Origin: Clostridia bacterium | GTDB lineage: Bacteria > Bacillota > Clostridia > Christensenellales > CAG-138 | Assembly (NCBI GenBank): GCA_016296415.1 | Contig: JAEDJH010000004.1 | Span: 1 to 35,627, forward strand | Direction: 5' to 3' | DNA: 35,627 bases | Shown here: positions 16,063-24,301 of the stretch, in pieces | Position numbering within the stretch: the first letter of the stretch is position 1 | Layout: the number at the start of each line of letters is the position of its first letter | Made by a program: the position numbers and the translations under genes | The notes under the pieces: model-generated | The model's input: only the letters and a program-made list of their open reading frames with translations | The model's database searches: none | What the model was told of the DNA's origin: nothing

Positions 16063-16094
16063 AAACAGCCTCCGACTTTATACTTTAACACCAT

Positions 16095-16124
16095 ATTATA
16101 CATACTTTGGGCGTCATCTTGCAA
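16095..16124 (-). promoter_or_regulatory. Sigma-A promoter of the walJ operon
   Basis: Read leftward, TTGCAA and TATAAT are separated by 18 nt, 33 nt before the walJ start codon, with GGAGG in the leader. Confidence 0.7.
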
Positions 16125-16209
16125 GCGTTTGGGACGCAGTGTTTATTTTTCGATTGTGAAGATATTTTGAAGCCATTGGGAATAATAATTAAAGATGGCA
16201 AAAAAGCTA

Positions 16210-16238
16210 TTGACAGCCTTTTTCCCTTGGGCTACACT
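16210..16238 (+). promoter_or_regulatory. Sigma-A promoter of groES-groEL
   Basis: TTGACA (consensus) and TACACT are separated by exactly 17 nt. The expected start of transcription falls a few nucleotides before the CIRCE element. Confidence 0.9.
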
Positions 16239-16248
16239 ATGCCTGTGA

Positions 16249-16275
16249 TTAGCACTCGTTAAGACAGAGTGCTAA
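16249..16275 (+). promoter_or_regulatory. CIRCE operator (HrcA binding site)
   Basis: TTAGCACTC, 9 nt, GAGTGCTAA: a perfect match to the CIRCE inverted repeat, placed just after the -10 of the groESL promoter. It is the known binding site of the heat-shock repressor HrcA, so groESL is expected to be induced when unfolded proteins titrate GroEL. hrcA is not in this window. Confidence 0.97.
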
Positions 16276-16309
16276 CATGGGCGATATAAATGACAGGAGG
16301 ATAAATTAT

Positions 16310-16594
16310 ATGACACTCAAACCCTTGGCAGACAGAGTTGTGATCAAAAACATCGAGGCGGAGGAAACCACCAAAGGCGGCATCATCCTTACCGCCGCCG
16401 CAAAGGAAAAGCCCCAGATGGCAGAGGTTATCGCAGTCGGTCCCGGCGGCGTTATAGACGGCAAGGAGATCAATATGTACGTCAGCGTCGGTGAAAAGGT
16501 TATCTACTCAAAGTATGCCGGCACCGAAGTAAAGCTTGACGGCGTGGAATACATCGTTGTCCGCCAGAGCGACATACTCGCAGTGGTGGAATAA
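16310..16594 (+). CDS. groES: Co-chaperonin GroES
   Basis: GroES is the lid of the chaperonin chamber. The 94 residues begin MTLKPLADRVVIK and contain the mobile loop (EEETTKGGIILT-like region, about 17-30) and the conserved tail with GTEVKLDG, so it is complete. ATG 16310 has AGGAGG with 9 nt spacing; the open frame extends upstream through the CIRCE side but that cannot be coding. It is first in a two-gene operon, 37 nt before groEL, under the promoter and CIRCE listed here. Confidence 0.98.
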   Translation: MTLKPLADRVVIKNIEAEETTKGGIILTAAAKEKPQMAEVIAVGPGGVIDGKEINMYVSVGEKVIYSKYAGTEVKLDGVEYIVVRQSDILAVVE

Positions 16595-16631
16595 TCCGGA
16601 CAATACAGTATAAGTTTAAGGAGATATTATC

Positions 16632-18254
16632 ATGGCAAAGCAGATAAAATTCGGCGAAGACGCCCGTAAATCACTCGAAGCAGGCATCAACACCCTCGCA
16701 AACACCGTTAAGATCACCCTTGGACCCAAGGGCAGGAACGTCGTTCTCGACAAAAAGTTCGGCGCACCCCTCATCACCAACGACGGCGTTACCATCGCAA
16801 AGGAAATCGAGCTTGAGGATCCCTTTGAGAACATGGGCGCACAGCTTGTGAAGGAAGTTGCCACAAAGACCAACGACGTTGCCGGCGACGGCACCACCAC
16901 CGCAACCATCCTCGCACAGTCGATAGTGCGTGAGGGTCTTAAAAACGTAGCGGCGGGCGCAAACCCCATGGGCATCAAGCGCGGCATCGAATTCGCCGTT
17001 GCCGAAGCGGTCAAGGAGCTTAAAAACCTCTCCAAGCCCGTTGAGAACAAGCAGGCGATCGCACAGGTTGCCTCCATCTCCGCAGGCGATGAGAAGATCG
17101 GCGCACTCATCTCCGACGCAATGGAAAAGGTCGGAAACGACGGCGTTATCACCGTAGAGGAATCCAAGACCATCGAAACCAACCTCGCAATCGTCGAGGG
17201 TATGCAGTTTGACAGGGGCTATGCTTCCGCATACATGGTGACCGACAGTGACAAGATGGAAGCCGTTCTCGACAATCCCCTCATTCTCATCACCGAGAAG
17301 AAGGTCACGAGCATTCAGGAGCTTCTCCCCATTCTCGAGCCCATCGCACAGCAGGGCAGGAAGCTTCTCATAATCGCAGAGGACGTCGAAGGCGAAGCCC
17401 TTGCGACACTCGTTGTAAACAAGCTCCGCGGCACGTTCACCTGCGTTGCTGTCAAGGCCCCCGGCTTCGGCGACAGGCGTAAGGCGATGCTTCAGGACAT
17501 CGCAATCCTCACCGGCGGCGAGGTCATCTCCGACGAGCTCGGCATGGAGCTCAAGGAAGCTACCCTTGCACAGCTCGGTACCGCACGCCAGGTCAAGGTC
17601 GATAAGGACAACACCGTTATCGTCGAGGGCGCAGGCGATCCCGACGAGATCAGGGCACGCATAAATTCCATCCGTGCACAGATCGCCGAATCCACCTCCG
17701 ACTATGACCGTGAAAAGCTCCAGGAGCGCCTTGCAAAGCTCGCCGGCGGCGTAGCCGTTATCCAGGTTGGTGCGGCAACCGAGGTCGAGATGAAGGAGTT
17801 CAAGCTCCGCATAGAGGACGCACTCAACGCGACCCGTGCGGCGGTCGAGGAGGGCATCGTTCCCGGCGGCGGAATCGCCCTTTTGAACGTATGCGACAAG
17901 ATCAAAGCCTCCGTCGATGAAAAGACCGGCGACATCCGCACCGGCGCACAGATTGTGCTTCGTGCGATGGAAGAACCCCTCCGCCAGATCTCCATGAACG
18001 CAGGTCTTGAGGGCTCCGTGATCGTCGCCAACGTCCGTGCCTCCAAAACCCCCGGCTACGGCTACGACGCATCGAAGGACGAATACGGCATGATGACCGA
18101 CAAGGGCATCATTGACCCGACGAAGGTAACCAGGAGCGCACTCCAGAACGCCGCTTCGATAGCCGCAATGGCACTCACAACCGAGAGCCTCGTATGCGAC
18201 ATCCCCGCACCCGAGCCCGCTGCTCCCATGGGCGGCGCACCCGGAATGTATTGA
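16632..18254 (+). CDS. groEL: Chaperonin GroEL
   Basis: GroEL is the 60-kDa chaperonin that folds proteins inside a double ring with GroES. All family blocks are present in 540 residues: the equatorial ATP site (LGPKGRNVVLD, NDGVTIAKEIEL, VAGDGTTTATILAQ), the apical domain with LPILEPIAQQGRKLLIIAEDV, VKAPGFGDRRKAML, and the second equatorial part with EGIVPGGGIALL and YGYDASKDEYG. The C-terminal tail is short (APMGGAPGMY) with only a trace of the GGM repeat. A strong AAGGAGA site precedes the ATG. It is the last gene of the operon and ends 22 nt before a perfect hairpin shared with the convergent mutase gene. Confidence 0.99.
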   Translation: MAKQIKFGEDARKSLEAGINTLANTVKITLGPKGRNVVLDKKFGAPLITNDGVTIAKEIELEDPFENMGAQLVKEVATKTNDVAGDGTTTATILAQSIVREGLKNVAAGANPMGIKRGIEFAVAEAVKELKNLSKPVENKQAIAQVASISAGDEKIGALISDAMEKVGNDGVITVEESKTIETNLAIVEGMQFDRGYASAYMVTDSDKMEAVLDNPLILITEKKVTSIQELLPILEPIAQQGRKLLIIAEDVEGEALATLVVNKLRGTFTCVAVKAPGFGDRRKAMLQDIAILTGGEVISDELGMELKEATLAQLGTARQVKVDKDNTVIVEGAGDPDEIRARINSIRAQIAESTSDYDREKLQERLAKLAGGVAVIQVGAATEVEMKEFKLRIEDALNATRAAVEEGIVPGGGIALLNVCDKIKASVDEKTGDIRTGAQIVLRAMEEPLRQISMNAGLEGSVIVANVRASKTPGYGYDASKDEYGMMTDKGIIDPTKVTRSALQNAASIAAMALTTESLVCDIPAPEPAAPMGGAPGMY

Positions 18255-18276
18255 TAAAAAGCGTCATATCACATAA

Positions 18277-18310
18277 AAGCATTCGGACGGCGAAAGCCGT
18301 CCGAATGCTT
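18277..18310. terminator. Bidirectional terminator between groEL and the sugar mutase
   Basis: A perfect 15-bp stem (18277-18291 with 18296-18310) closed by a GAAA loop lies between the two convergent stop codons. Leftward transcripts meet TTTTA right after the stem; rightward transcripts have only two T. It may work best for the mutase gene and act in the groEL direction mainly as an RNA 3' end stabiliser. Confidence 0.85.
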
Positions 18311-18337
18311 ATCCGCAAATTCCTTTAACGCTGTAAA

Positions 18338-20044
18338 TCAGAATATCTCCGCCTCGACCGCCGCAAGGAGCATTTTGCCGTCGTTTGCGGACTCGGTCTC
18401 GGTTTTTGCCGACGTGCCTATATATACCTTCAGCTTCGGCTCCGTTCCCGACGGGCGCACGCATATCCACGCACCGTCCGCCGTTGTGAAGCGCACCATA
18501 TTCATCGACGGCATCGTACACGGAAGCACCGTGTTTTGAGCGTAATCGTGGCTGCGCCTTGTTGAGAAGTCCTCGAACCGCACTATCTCCTTTCCGGCAA
18601 GCCTTCTTACACCGCCCATACGGAGCTTTTGCATCACGGAGGCGATCTGCTCCATTCCCTTTTTGCCCTCAAGGGTGTATGACTTTACCGTTTCGACATA
18701 GAAGCCGTAGCGTGCGTATATCTCGTCCAGCACGTCGCAAAGCGTTTTGCCGCCCTGCTTATAATAGATGCACGCCTCGCACAGCATCATCGCCGCACCG
18801 GGCGCATCCTTATCCCTTGCAAAGCTGCCAACAAGGAAGCCGTAGCTTTCCTCAAAGCCGAACAGAAACTCAGTTTGCCCATCGGAGCAATGGTTTTCGA
18901 TATGCTCGGCAATGAATCTGAAGCCAGTGGGAACCTCCGCCAGCTTTACGCCGAAGTCATCGCATATTGCGTTTGCAAGTCCCGTGCTTACGATGGACTT
19001 TGCCGCGACCTCACGCCCCGTAAGCTGTCCCCGTTCCTTTTTGACGCTGAGTATGTAATAAAGCAGCAGGCAGCCTATCTGATTGCCCGTAAGCAGCCTG
19101 TATTCGCCCGAAGTCTCCCTTACGGCAGCGCCGAGCCTGTCGGAATCGGGGTCGGTGGCAAGCACCAGCTCTGCGTTTTTTTCCCTTGCAAGCCTGAACG
19201 CAAGCTCAAACGCCGCCCTGTCCTCGGGATTCGGCACCTTTACCGTCGGGAATGCGCTGTCGGGCAGCCTTTGCTCCTCGACCACCGAAACGTCGGTAAC
19301 GCCCATTTCGCCAAGAAGCGTCGTCACCGGCACATAGCCCGCACCGTGCAGCGGCGTATATACCACGGACAGCATCCCCCCCTGCTCCCTGTCAAGCTCG
19401 GGATTTAAAAGCAGCGTCCTTACCGCATCGAAATACGCCCTATCCGTTTCCTCGCCGACGGTTTGTATCAGGCTCTCGTCATATTCAAGCTCCGTCCCGT
19501 CAAAATAGCCGAAGCGTCTTATGTATTCCGTTATCGCATCCGCCTGTATCGGGCCGATTTGTCCGCCGTCCTTCCAATACACCTTGTAGCCGTTGTATTC
19601 GGGCGGATTATGGCTCGCCGTTATCATAATTCCGGCGATGCAGCCAAGATGCCTGAGCGAAAACGAAAGCTGCGGCACGCTCCGAAGGCTGTTAAACAGA
19701 TATACCTTTATTCCGCATTTTTCAAGCACCTTTGCGCTCTCAAGCGCAAACTCCTTGGAAAGCCGCCTTGAGTCGTATGCTATCACAACGCCCTTTTCGG
19801 CCTCGCCAAGGCTGTTTATATATGCCGCAAGACCCATTGTGGCACGGCGCACGACGTATTCGTTCATCCTGTTCGTTCCGACGCCGAGCACGCCCCGAAG
19901 TCCCGCCGTTCCGAATTCCAGTTCCTTATAGAAGCGGTCCTCCTTTTGCTTTTCGTCGTTTTTTATCGAAAGAAGCTCGTCTTTATACCCTCCGTCCGGC
20001 AAAAGCCTCTGCCATTGGTCATATCTTGTTTTATAGCCGTCCAT
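18338..20044 (-). CDS. Phospho-sugar mutase (phosphoglucomutase/phosphomannomutase)
   Basis: The enzyme moves phosphate between C1 and C6 of hexose phosphates, linking glycolysis with sugar nucleotide supply for envelope polymers and glycogen. The 568 residues carry the alpha-D-phosphohexomutase domains in order: GTAGLRG (46-51), the phosphoserine loop TASHNPPEYNG (S144), the metal loop DPDSDR (298-303), the sugar loop GFEESYG and the phosphate loop RPSGTEPKLKVY near the C terminus. The length fits the PgcA/YhxB-type enzymes of Firmicutes. I start at ATG 20044, behind GGAGG; about 42 upstream residues of open frame have no family character and cover the promoter. Substrate specificity (glucose or mannose) is not decidable here. 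It is monocistronic. Confidence 0.95.
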   Translation of the reverse strand: MDGYKTRYDQWQRLLPDGGYKDELLSIKNDEKQKEDRFYKELEFGTAGLRGVLGVGTNRMNEYVVRRATMGLAAYINSLGEAEKGVVIAYDSRRLSKEFALESAKVLEKCGIKVYLFNSLRSVPQLSFSLRHLGCIAGIMITASHNPPEYNGYKVYWKDGGQIGPIQADAITEYIRRFGYFDGTELEYDESLIQTVGEETDRAYFDAVRTLLLNPELDREQGGMLSVVYTPLHGAGYVPVTTLLGEMGVTDVSVVEEQRLPDSAFPTVKVPNPEDRAAFELAFRLAREKNAELVLATDPDSDRLGAAVRETSGEYRLLTGNQIGCLLLYYILSVKKERGQLTGREVAAKSIVSTGLANAICDDFGVKLAEVPTGFRFIAEHIENHCSDGQTEFLFGFEESYGFLVGSFARDKDAPGAAMMLCEACIYYKQGGKTLCDVLDEIYARYGFYVETVKSYTLEGKKGMEQIASVMQKLRMGGVRRLAGKEIVRFEDFSTRRSHDYAQNTVLPCTMPSMNMVRFTTADGAWICVRPSGTEPKLKVYIGTSAKTETESANDGKMLLAAVEAEIF

Positions 20045-20075
20045 AGTTCCCTCCGTCCATATTTTTCCTGTATAT

Positions 20076-20104
20076 ATTATAATCGCACACCGCCGGTTTA
20101 TCAA
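20076..20104 (-). promoter_or_regulatory. Sigma-A promoter of the sugar mutase
   Basis: Read leftward, TTGATA and a consensus TATAAT are separated by 17 nt, 31 nt before the start codon. The -35 is only about 10 nt beyond the DUF378 terminator. Confidence 0.85.
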
Positions 20105-20113
20105 CATTAAAGT

Positions 20114-20146
20114 AAAAGCAGGGCGGGCGATGCCCTTGTCCCTGCT
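20114..20146 (-). terminator. Terminator of the DUF378 gene
   Basis: Read leftward, AGCAGGG (20140-20146) pairs with CCCTGCT (20117-20123), with an inner GGGC/GCCC stem, followed by TTTTA. It lies 26 nt after the DUF378 stop codon. Confidence 0.7.
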
Positions 20147-20171
20147 AATCGGCAGCTTATGCCATGTCACA

Positions 20172-20387
20172 TCAATCGGAAGTATCGTTGGAATGCTTTA
20201 TGCCGTCGCGCCTGAACAAAAGCGATATGCCCCATATTCCAGCAAGTCCGACAATGGTGTAAAGTATTCTCGATACCACTCCGCTCATGCCGCCGAATAT
20301 GGCGGCGATGATGTCAAATTGAAATATGCCGACAAGTCCCCAGTTCAGAGCGCCGACAATCAACAAAATCAATGCAAGCGTATCCAT
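20172..20387 (-). CDS. DUF378 small membrane protein
   Basis: The 71 residues contain two hydrophobic helices (about 4-29 and 41-58) around a FDIIAAIFGG loop, followed by RRDG and a charged tail. The opening LILLIVGALNWGLVGIF is the signature of DUF378 (YuzA-like) proteins, small membrane proteins of unknown function common in Firmicutes. AGGAG precedes the ATG by about 8 nt. It is monocistronic, divergent from nrdR and followed by its own terminator. Confidence 0.88.
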   Translation of the reverse strand: MDTLALILLIVGALNWGLVGIFQFDIIAAIFGGMSGVVSRILYTIVGLAGIWGISLLFRRDGIKHSNDTSD

Positions 20388-20468
20388 TTTTCACTCTCCT
20401 TTTCGTGTGATACGCTTATAATGCACATTTTCACGCCATATAATACAAAAAACATTTGCAGACGGGAA

Positions 20469-20516
20469 CGAAAACGCTTTCCATCCGTTTTTTTTCCAAA
20501 ATTGCAAACGTTGGGA
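20469..20516. promoter_or_regulatory. Two cre-like sites between DUF378 and nrdR
   Basis: CGAAAACGCTTTCC (20469-20482) agrees with 12 of 14 positions of the CcpA consensus TGWAARCGYTWNCW, and TGCAAACGTTGGGA (20503-20516) with about 11. Their pairing in a divergent promoter region is suggestive only; no CcpA gene is visible. Confidence 0.3.
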
Positions 20517-20544
20517 GCGATTTGACATTTGGAATTAAAATTTA

Positions 20545-20574
20545 TTCGCAAAAAACCTCGCACCGTGTTATAAT
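20545..20574 (+). promoter_or_regulatory. Likely promoter of nrdR-pgeF
   Basis: TTCGCA, 18 nt, consensus TATAAT, 53 nt before the nrdR start codon. The -35 matches 4 of 6 bases. A perfect TTGACA at 20522-20527 has no -10 at a proper distance. Confidence 0.55.
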
Positions 20575-20627
20575 TTGAAAAACAGTCCAACCGTGGGTTA
20601 TCGCCCATATTCAAAGGAGTGACCCCT

Positions 20628-21104
20628 ATGAAATGCAGATATTGCATGAGCCCCGACTCCAAGGTCGTCGATACCCGTTCCGCAGAGGACGGAGAGTCTA
20701 TCCGCCGCCGCCGTGAGTGCGTAAACTGCGGCAGACGCTTCACCACCTACGAAAAGGTGGAGGAGCTTCCCGTGATGGTTGTAAAAAAGGACGGCAAGCG
20801 TGAGCCGTTTGACAGCCAGAAGATACGTGCCGGCGTCATGAAGGCGTGCGAAAAGCGGCCCGTATCCGCAATGGATCAGGACAGGCTCGTAAACGACGTT
20901 GAAAAGGAAATATTCAACCTGCTCGAGCAGGAGGTAAAAAGCGAGCTGATAGGCGAGATGGTAATGAACCGCCTGAGGGAGCTTGACGAAGTCGCATACG
21001 TTCGCTTTGCCTCGGTTTACAGGCAGTTTAAGGATATTAACACGTTTATGGCGGAGCTTAAGCTGCTGATAAGCGAAGCCCACGAAAGCATGGAGCAAAA
21101 ATGA
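20628..21104 (+). CDS. nrdR: Transcriptional repressor NrdR
   Basis: NrdR senses ATP/dATP and represses ribonucleotide reductase genes. The 158 residues have the zinc ribbon (C3, C6, C31, C34; CRYCMSPDSKVVDTR and RRRECVNCGRRFTTYE) and an ATP-cone (about 49-139: VVKKDGKREPFDSQKIRAG). I use ATG 20628, with AAAGGAG 8 nt before it, rather than the GTG three codons earlier. pgeF overlaps its stop by 4 nt. No nrd genes or NrdR boxes are seen nearby, so it acts in trans. Confidence 0.97.
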   Translation: MKCRYCMSPDSKVVDTRSAEDGESIRRRRECVNCGRRFTTYEKVEELPVMVVKKDGKREPFDSQKIRAGVMKACEKRPVSAMDQDRLVNDVEKEIFNLLEQEVKSELIGEMVMNRLRELDEVAYVRFASVYRQFKDINTFMAELKLLISEAHESMEQK

Positions 21105-21949
21105 ACGAAGCGGCGTACAGGGAAAAAGCAAAGCTGTTTTCATACGGTCACATACTCGCCCAAGGCGGCAGGGTCAAGATGTTCAAATCGCCCCTTTTGC
21201 AGGCGGAGTCCGGCATAAAGCACGGGTTTTCATCCCGAATCGGCGGTGTGAGCACGGGATGCTTTTCCGAGCTGAATTTGAGTCTCACCCGTGACGAGCC
21301 GGACAAAAAAGCCCCAGATAACTTTCGGATACTTTGCGCCTCCGAGGGGCTTTCGCATGAAAGCCTTGCCGTCGTGAATTACGAGCACGGGAACGTGGTT
21401 TTGCCCGTCACCGCCTCCGATGCCGGCAGAGGATTTGAAAAAGCGCCGTTTGCCCCCTGCGACGGCATCGTGACGAATGAACGGGATATTACGCTCGTCA
21501 CTCTCCATGCCGACTGCAGTGCCTATTTTCTGTATGACCGAAGGAAAAAGGTTGTCGGGCTTTGCCATGCCGGCTGGAAAGGTACGCTTGCCCGAATAGG
21601 TCAAAACGCCGTCGAGCTGATGCACAGCCGCTACGGATGCGAGCCGGGTGACATACTCGCCGCCGTCGGTCCCTGCATAAGCCAAAGGAATTTTGAGGTG
21701 GACGAAAGCCTCGGGCTGCGCTTTTTGGCGGAGTTCGGCTGCGAATCGCTTTGCAGAGAGGGAAAGCCCGGCAAGCTGATGCTCGATATAGAGGCGGCCG
21801 CCGCGATAAGCTTTCTCGACGCCGGAATATCGCCGGAAAACATCTCCCTGATGAACGTATGCACCTACGGCACGCCGGAGCTGCTGTACTCATACCGCAG
21901 GGACAACGCAAATTCGGGCGCAATGGCAGCCTATATCTGCCTTATATAA
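21101..21949 (+). CDS. pgeF: Peptidoglycan editing factor PgeF (multicopper polyphenol oxidase/YfiH family)
   Basis: Proteins of this family hydrolyse wrongly built muropeptide precursors (Ser instead of Ala at position 1 in E. coli) and were long called laccase-domain proteins. The 282 residues contain HGFSSRIGGVSTG (41-53), the metal ligand regions YEHGN (H96), TLHADCSA (H137, C139) and CHAGWKGT (H156), and VGPCISQRNFEV. The start overlaps the nrdR stop as ATGA, so translation is coupled. It ends 22 nt before the acetyltransferase gene in the same direction. Confidence 0.93.
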   Translation: MNEAAYREKAKLFSYGHILAQGGRVKMFKSPLLQAESGIKHGFSSRIGGVSTGCFSELNLSLTRDEPDKKAPDNFRILCASEGLSHESLAVVNYEHGNVVLPVTASDAGRGFEKAPFAPCDGIVTNERDITLVTLHADCSAYFLYDRRKKVVGLCHAGWKGTLARIGQNAVELMHSRYGCEPGDILAAVGPCISQRNFEVDESLGLRFLAEFGCESLCREGKPGKLMLDIEAAAAISFLDAGISPENISLMNVCTYGTPELLYSYRRDNANSGAMAAYICLI

Positions 21950-21971
21950 TTCGCCCAAAACCGGAGGAAAT

Positions 21972-23093
21972 ATGGTAACGGTAAAAGAAGTAACCACCAA
22001 AAACGAATTGAGGAAGTTTGCGGACTATCCGAACGTGCTGTATTCGGACAACCCATACTATATACCGCACCTCTATGCGGACGACCTTGAGGACTGGGAC
22101 CCGAAAAAGAATCCGGCATTCGAGCATTGCAGGGCGAAATGCTTTTTGGCATACCGTGACGGAGAGGTCGTGGGCAGGATAGGCGCAATTTTGTCCAAAA
22201 AGGCGAACGAGAAATATGCAAACAAGCGCATGCGGTTTACCTGCGTTGACTTTATAGACGATGAGGAGGTTTCAAACGCCCTTTTTGCCGCCGTGGAGAG
22301 CTTTGCCGCCGAATGCGGCTGCACCGAGGTTCACGGGCCGCTCGGCTTCACCGATCTCGACAGCGAGGGTATGCTCGTTGAGGGCTTTGACCAAAAGGCG
22401 CAGTTTTTCACCTACTACAACCACCCATACTATAACGAGCACATGGCACGCCTCGGCTACGCGAAGGACGTCGATTGGATAGAATACAGGATCGAGATCC
22501 CCAACGCTCCTCTTGACAAGCTCGATAAGATGGCAGGCTTTGTCATGCGAAGCAACAGGCTTCATATCCTCGACATTAAAAGGCATCAGGTAGGTCAGGT
22601 GGTGCAGCGGGTGTTCAAGCTGCTCAACGAGGCATATTCGGTGCTGTACGGCGTTGTGCCGCTCAGCGATGAGCAGGTCATACGCTATGCCAAGAAGTTC
22701 GTACCGCTGATCAACTTCGACTACACCTGCTTCGTTGAAAACGAGAACAACGAGCTTGTGGCGTTCGGTCTTACCGCCCCCTCGATGGCGGATGCGCTCA
22801 AAAAAAGCCGGGGCAGGCTTTTCCCGTTCGGTGCGTTCAGGGTACTTCATGCGCTTAAACACAACGATACGCTTGATCTGTTCCTCGTTGCGGTGCGCCC
22901 CGATCTGCAGGGCACGGGCATAAACGCCATTTTGCTAAACAAGGTGCTTAAAAACGCCGTGAAAAACGGCATTAAATACGCCGAAACCGGCCCCATGCTC
23001 GAGTACAACGCAAAGGTGCAGGCGCAATGGAAGTTTTTTGACAAGACCCAGCACAAGCGCAGGCGCTGCTACGTAAAGGCGCTCGACGCATAA
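21972..23093 (+). CDS. GNAT-like N-acetyltransferase family protein
   Basis: The 373-residue protein belongs to a widespread family of large GNAT-fold proteins with no firm substrate. The N-terminal half (about 1-180) has VLYSDNPYYIPHL, FLAYRDGEVVGRIGAI and VHGPLGFTDLDSEGML; the C-terminal half shows the acetyl-CoA motif LFLVAVRPDLQGTGINAIL (about 304-322) followed by KYAETGPMLEYN. The second half therefore holds the likely CoA site. GGAGG lies directly upstream of the ATG. It is third in the nrdR-pgeF run and ends at a clear terminator. The natural substrate, small molecule or protein, is unknown. Confidence 0.85.
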   Translation: MVTVKEVTTKNELRKFADYPNVLYSDNPYYIPHLYADDLEDWDPKKNPAFEHCRAKCFLAYRDGEVVGRIGAILSKKANEKYANKRMRFTCVDFIDDEEVSNALFAAVESFAAECGCTEVHGPLGFTDLDSEGMLVEGFDQKAQFFTYYNHPYYNEHMARLGYAKDVDWIEYRIEIPNAPLDKLDKMAGFVMRSNRLHILDIKRHQVGQVVQRVFKLLNEAYSVLYGVVPLSDEQVIRYAKKFVPLINFDYTCFVENENNELVAFGLTAPSMADALKKSRGRLFPFGAFRVLHALKHNDTLDLFLVAVRPDLQGTGINAILLNKVLKNAVKNGIKYAETGPMLEYNAKVQAQWKFFDKTQHKRRRCYVKALDA

Positions 23094-23103
23094 ATACAAA
23101 AGC

Positions 23104-23136
23104 GGCGGAGATGAAAGCTCTCCGCCCTTGTTTTTT
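23104..23136 (+). terminator. Terminator of the nrdR-pgeF-acetyltransferase operon
   Basis: Perfect 8-bp stem GGCGGAGA / TCTCCGCC with a 7-nt loop, followed by CTTG and six T. It touches the stop codon of convergent murG. Confidence 0.9.
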
Positions 23137-24190
23137 ACTTTATCGAGGAAATTATTACCTCGAACACCTTTTGAGTGCCGTCGCTTCCCTCGTCCTCGCT
23201 CATTCGCTTCACGTATTCGGCACGCTCGGAATACAGCTTTTCGATCGTGTCGGTCAAAAGCCCGGGCGTTATGCTGTCCTGGTCGAGCGTTACGGAGTAG
23301 CCCTTTTCCTCAAAGTATTTTGCGTTCAATATCTGGTCGCCCCTGCTGGCATAGATGGGCAGCGGCACGAGAATCGACGGCAGCCTGAGCGCCAAAAACT
23401 CAAATATCGCATTTGCGCCCGCCCTCGACACCATCAGCGAGGTGCATTTGAGCACGTCCTTCAGCTCGGCGGAGATAAACTCCCTTTGCACGTAGCCGTC
23501 GTATGCTATGCTTTCGTCAACCTTGCCTGCGCCGCATATATGAAGAACGTTGTAGCTTTTCAGCAGCATCGGAAGCGATTTTCTGACCGCATCGTTCAGC
23601 GCCGCCGCACCAAGGCTTCCGCCCATTACGGTTATTACGGGCTTGGAGTCAAAGCCGAGGAAGCGTCTGCCTGCCTCCGCATCGCCCATAAGCAGCTCGC
23701 CCCTTACCGGCGAGCCGGTATATACGCCCTTTTTGCCGACGTATTTTAGGGTATCCTCGAACGACACGCATATTTTATCGCAGAATTTTGCGCCTATCTT
23801 GTTTGCAAGCCCCGGAGTGTAGTCCGACTCATGCGCCACTACCGGCACCTTTTTGCTGGCGGCTATCACTACCGGCACCGATACAAAGCCGCCCTTTGAA
23901 AACACGGCGTCGGGCTTTACGCTTTTGATTATGCGCTTTGACTGCACAATTCCCTTGAGTACCTTGAACGGGTCGGAAAGGTTTTTAAGTGAAAAATACC
24001 TCCTGAGCTTTCCCGAGCTTATCTCGTGATAGGTCACGTCCGAAAGCTCGCTTATCAGCTTTTTTTCAATGCCGTCGGCTGTTCCGATATAATGTATCTC
24101 GAACCCGTTTTCCTTCAGCTTCGGAATGAGGGCGATGTTCGGCATAACGTGACCTGCCGTGCCTCCGCCTGTCAAGATTATCGTTTTCAT
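23135..24190 (-). CDS. murG: MurG, lipid II-forming N-acetylglucosaminyltransferase
   Basis: MurG adds GlcNAc from UDP-GlcNAc to lipid I, giving lipid II, at the inner face of the membrane. The 351 residues show the N-terminal glycine-rich loop GGGTAGHVMPN (8-18, with H14), SKGGFVSVPV, HESDYTPGLANK, the second G loop MGGSLGAAALN, and the nucleotide-sugar site SRAGANAIFEFLALRLPSI with GDQILNA. I start at ATG 24190 to match the family N terminus. It is the only cell-wall precursor gene in the window; in most Firmicutes murG is part of the dcw cluster, so this is a relocated or extra copy. A 111-nt spacer with small hairpins separates it from upstream thpR. No C-terminal anomaly is seen. Confidence 0.93.
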   Translation of the reverse strand: MKTIILTGGGTAGHVMPNIALIPKLKENGFEIHYIGTADGIEKKLISELSDVTYHEISSGKLRRYFSLKNLSDPFKVLKGIVQSKRIIKSVKPDAVFSKGGFVSVPVVIAASKKVPVVAHESDYTPGLANKIGAKFCDKICVSFEDTLKYVGKKGVYTGSPVRGELLMGDAEAGRRFLGFDSKPVITVMGGSLGAAALNDAVRKSLPMLLKSYNVLHICGAGKVDESIAYDGYVQREFISAELKDVLKCTSLMVSRAGANAIFEFLALRLPSILVPLPIYASRGDQILNAKYFEEKGYSVTLDQDSITPGLLTDTIEKLYSERAEYVKRMSEDEGSDGTQKVFEVIISSIK

Positions 24191-24301
24191 TAAAAAATCA
24201 CCTTTTGCCGCAGTTTGCGGTCCTTTCTTCACGCAGGGACGCTCGCGTCTATGCGCTATACCTCCATAATATTCAAAAACTTTTCCCGTTGCTTGTCGTA
24301 T

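Noticed and set aside
16616..17182. Leftward frame inside groEL
   Set aside because: Shadow of a highly conserved chaperonin gene.
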